This document shows, piece after piece, positions 62,230-64,000 of a stretch of 64,000 nt of DNA; the stretch's first letter is position 1; each line of letters starts with the position of its first letter. The translations under genes and the position numbers were made by a program. The stretch is from the NCBI GenBank assembly GCA_030407315.1, contig JALQPE010000101.1, positions 62,001 through 126,000 of the forward strand. Direction: 5' to 3'. The notes beneath the pieces were generated by a model, which did no database searches, was not told where the DNA came from, and saw nothing but the letters and a program-made list of their open reading frames with translations. The stretch is from Asparagopsis taxiformis. Its lineage: Eukaryota; Rhodophyta; Florideophyceae; Bonnemaisoniales; Bonnemaisoniaceae.

Positions 62230-62994
62230 AGCAGTTGAGGGTGAACACAGAGGAGATTAGGGCGTATGCAATGCGGGAACATGGCACGATTGGAATAAGA
62301 TATGAGTGGTTTCATACATGCGCACACAACAGCAGCTGTGCCGGTTGACGAATTGCAACATATTGTTCGCACGCAGCGGGAGCACATATGAGGGCGCCGG
62401 CTGACAGAAGAAGTGCCTACACGTGCAGCGGTTGTGTCAACTGGTACACGAATGTCGCAGCGCCGTTCAACCAACCGTATTGTCCAAGAGGAGGCTCTAG
62501 CGAGAACATTTTTCGCCCACGTCAAGACAATCGCCCTGTTCACCGTTCCATCGACGCACACATGGACAGCACACACCGGCTCGTGGCCATCCGTTGTCAA
62601 TATAATCGCTACAGTACCAGCTATATATCATTGCCCGTTCCTCCTCCTCTTGTTGACTGCCCCCTGCCCATTCAGCCGCCGCAGGAGGATCGCTCCCAGT
62701 CAACGCCAACTGTCCATGTGGAAAGTCCATACATGCCCAACTCGACTGTCGTGCCCTTATCGATAGCGCCGCCCGCCTGCTGCGGTCAACCCTGCTCAAA
62801 CACCTCGCGCAACATTGTAGTACTTGCTCATTCCTGCTCCAGTTCTTCCCTCAGTTGACTCGTCTAAAATAGCATATTATTGTAAACTGTCTCTGCTCGC
62901 TTGCGATGTGCAACACGACAAAACAACTGATTTCTATAATGGTATCGTCGTTGACTCGTTTTCTTGGCCAATGTTTGATGTAGCCTCACCTCGG

Positions 62995-63016
62995 AAAGCA
63001 AAGCAAAGCAAAGCAA
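62995..63016. repeat. AAAGC pentanucleotide repeat
   Basis: Four tandem AAAGC units plus two bases, about 95 bases upstream of the ATG at 63111. Confidence 0.85.
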
Positions 63017-63110
63017 TCAGTCAAGTATTCTCTCGCGTTCATTACCTATAAGATCAGTGACGTCGCCACCGCTCTGTACAACTTCCAACAAGCGAACACT
63101 CAAACAAACA

Positions 63111-63260
63111 ATGGTAGCTCACAAAGACCAACGAAAGAGGACCGAGCCAAGAACATCCGACAAGAAGAAAACAGATGCCAAGGCTAGTATCAGAAAACGC
63201 TTGGTAGAGAAGGTGAACAAGGAGTCGGAGAAACAAAAGTGGTACGTTCGCGCCGCATAA
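63111..63260 (+). CDS. short basic ORF, possibly a first exon
   Basis: 49 residues, MVAHKDQRKRTEPRTSDKK start, very rich in Lys/Arg/Glu and predicted helical to KESEKQK. TATAAG at 63047-63052 and a caaacaaacaATGG context support a real start. A gtacgt at the WYV codons followed by ttacag 25 bases later could be an intron, but that is shorter than any other here, and neither reading gives a known protein. It may be a short gene or the first exon of one. No family is recognised. Confidence 0.35.
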   Translation: MVAHKDQRKRTEPRTSDKKKTDAKASIRKRLVEKVNKESEKQKWYVRAA

Positions 63261-64000
63261 TTACAGGCGGTTGTCGAAATGGAGGAGGATGTATATATCT
63301 GCGAAAAGTGTCGAGGGAGATCAACACGAACAACAGCGGTGTCGACAGTGCGGGTGCCAAGGAACAGGGGGATTTGATGAGCTGGTCAACAAATAAGAGT
63401 ATGTATATTAGACAAGTGTGAACAATTGTAAAGAGGTGAACAGAGAACAGAAGCGCAGGAGTCGTCGTCGGTAGATAGTAAGTGTTGCGCAACAAGAAAA
63501 GAGTATGTGGCATGCAGTGCGGCCGTTGTCAGGCAGCGACTCGAGTGGAAGCTCGCAAAATAGATTGGATGCCTGATTGCACGCGATTCACCGGGCCAGC
63601 ACACCTATTTCTCGCATAATCTATTTCAATCTTTGGCAATTCTCACGATACACCTGTATACATGTGCATGGAGCAGCGCGTGTATACACAACTTGTAATG
63701 TATTGACATTGCTCCCTTCTGCAGCCTATGAGCAAGTCAACACCCCCTCTACTTCACACCAAGACGTCAACCCTTTATCATCAGACGAATGACACCTCGT
63801 CACATACACCTGCATGCTCCACATACCCCAATTTGCGCGCATCGCTGTGCATGCACACCGCCAAGTAGGTTGCCAAACATAGTGTACGAATTACCATTGG
63901 TTGCGTTTGGTGAAATGACCGTCGCACAGCCACTCAAACGCCATGTTTACGATAGCACCACTCGCTACGCATTCGCTCGTTTTGCACGCTATGGGCGTCC
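63261..64000. other. window end, no gene supported
   Basis: About 0.7 kb with short frames only. A longer gene could begin beyond the window. Confidence 0.4.

Larger units (their letters stand above)
62148..63110. other. intergenic with a short AAAGC repeat
   Basis: It contains the promoter of the bZIP gene (TATA at 62223) and of the short ORF at 63111. Open frames here have no recognisable product. An AAAGC repeat lies at 62995-63016. Confidence 0.4.

Noticed and set aside
62994..63018. AAAGC repeat as CRISPR-like or regulatory array
   Set aside because: It is a simple pentanucleotide microsatellite without spacers.
63241..63265. Possible 25-base intron after the short basic ORF
   Set aside because: Far shorter than the three supported introns, and the joined reading gives no known protein.

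Overview
This 64 kb window reads as nuclear DNA of a gene-dense, intron-poor photosynthetic eukaryote, most likely a red alga (inference). There are no operons or Shine-Dalgarno leaders. Most genes are intact single open frames, and the three introns I can place are short (about 227, 78 and 92 bp). Leaders often carry a TATA box 50-100 bases before the ATG. The window holds eukaryote-only machinery: the spliceosomal factor SYF1, the 60S assembly GTPase LSG1, an ESCRT-I TSG101/Vps23 subunit, a gelsolin, a copine-like C2 protein and a bZIP-like factor. Two proteins, a peroxiredoxin Q and an SppA protease, have plastid-type leaders with an early Phe (MAF, MQAF), as in primary red-lineage plastids.

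Layout. 1-8 kb: a CaMK-like kinase with a DFD motif, a one-intron NT-C2/coiled-coil protein and a three-domain gelsolin. 8-15 kb: a Gfo/Idh dehydrogenase fused to a WbpD-like acetyltransferase, probably of bacterial origin, then a 1381-residue coiled-coil/acidic protein. 16-18 kb: two unrecognised genes. 19.5-22.5 kb: two tandem secreted expansin-like proteins, one carrying two six-cysteine modules. 23-25.4 kb: divergent TSG101-like and peroxiredoxin Q genes.

26-40.5 kb is the most unusual part. It holds nine copies of one approximately 330-residue intronless family, seven intact and two pseudogenes, with an EndoU-lamin-tail fusion gene embedded among them. The family has a conserved globular core and a C-terminal tail with SUMO-interaction-like motifs, possible SUMO sites, a basic NLS-like patch and a shared terminal motif. 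I do not know a named system that matches it. The core resembles, from memory only, the fungal DUF7918 type.

41-53.4 kb returns to housekeeping genes: LSG1, a tRNA-Arg(ACG), a copine-like protein, SppA and SYF1. 53.4-64 kb is sparse, with two small Ser/Lys-rich proteins, a bZIP-like factor and a short basic ORF. No transposon, CRISPR array, rRNA or complete viral gene was seen.
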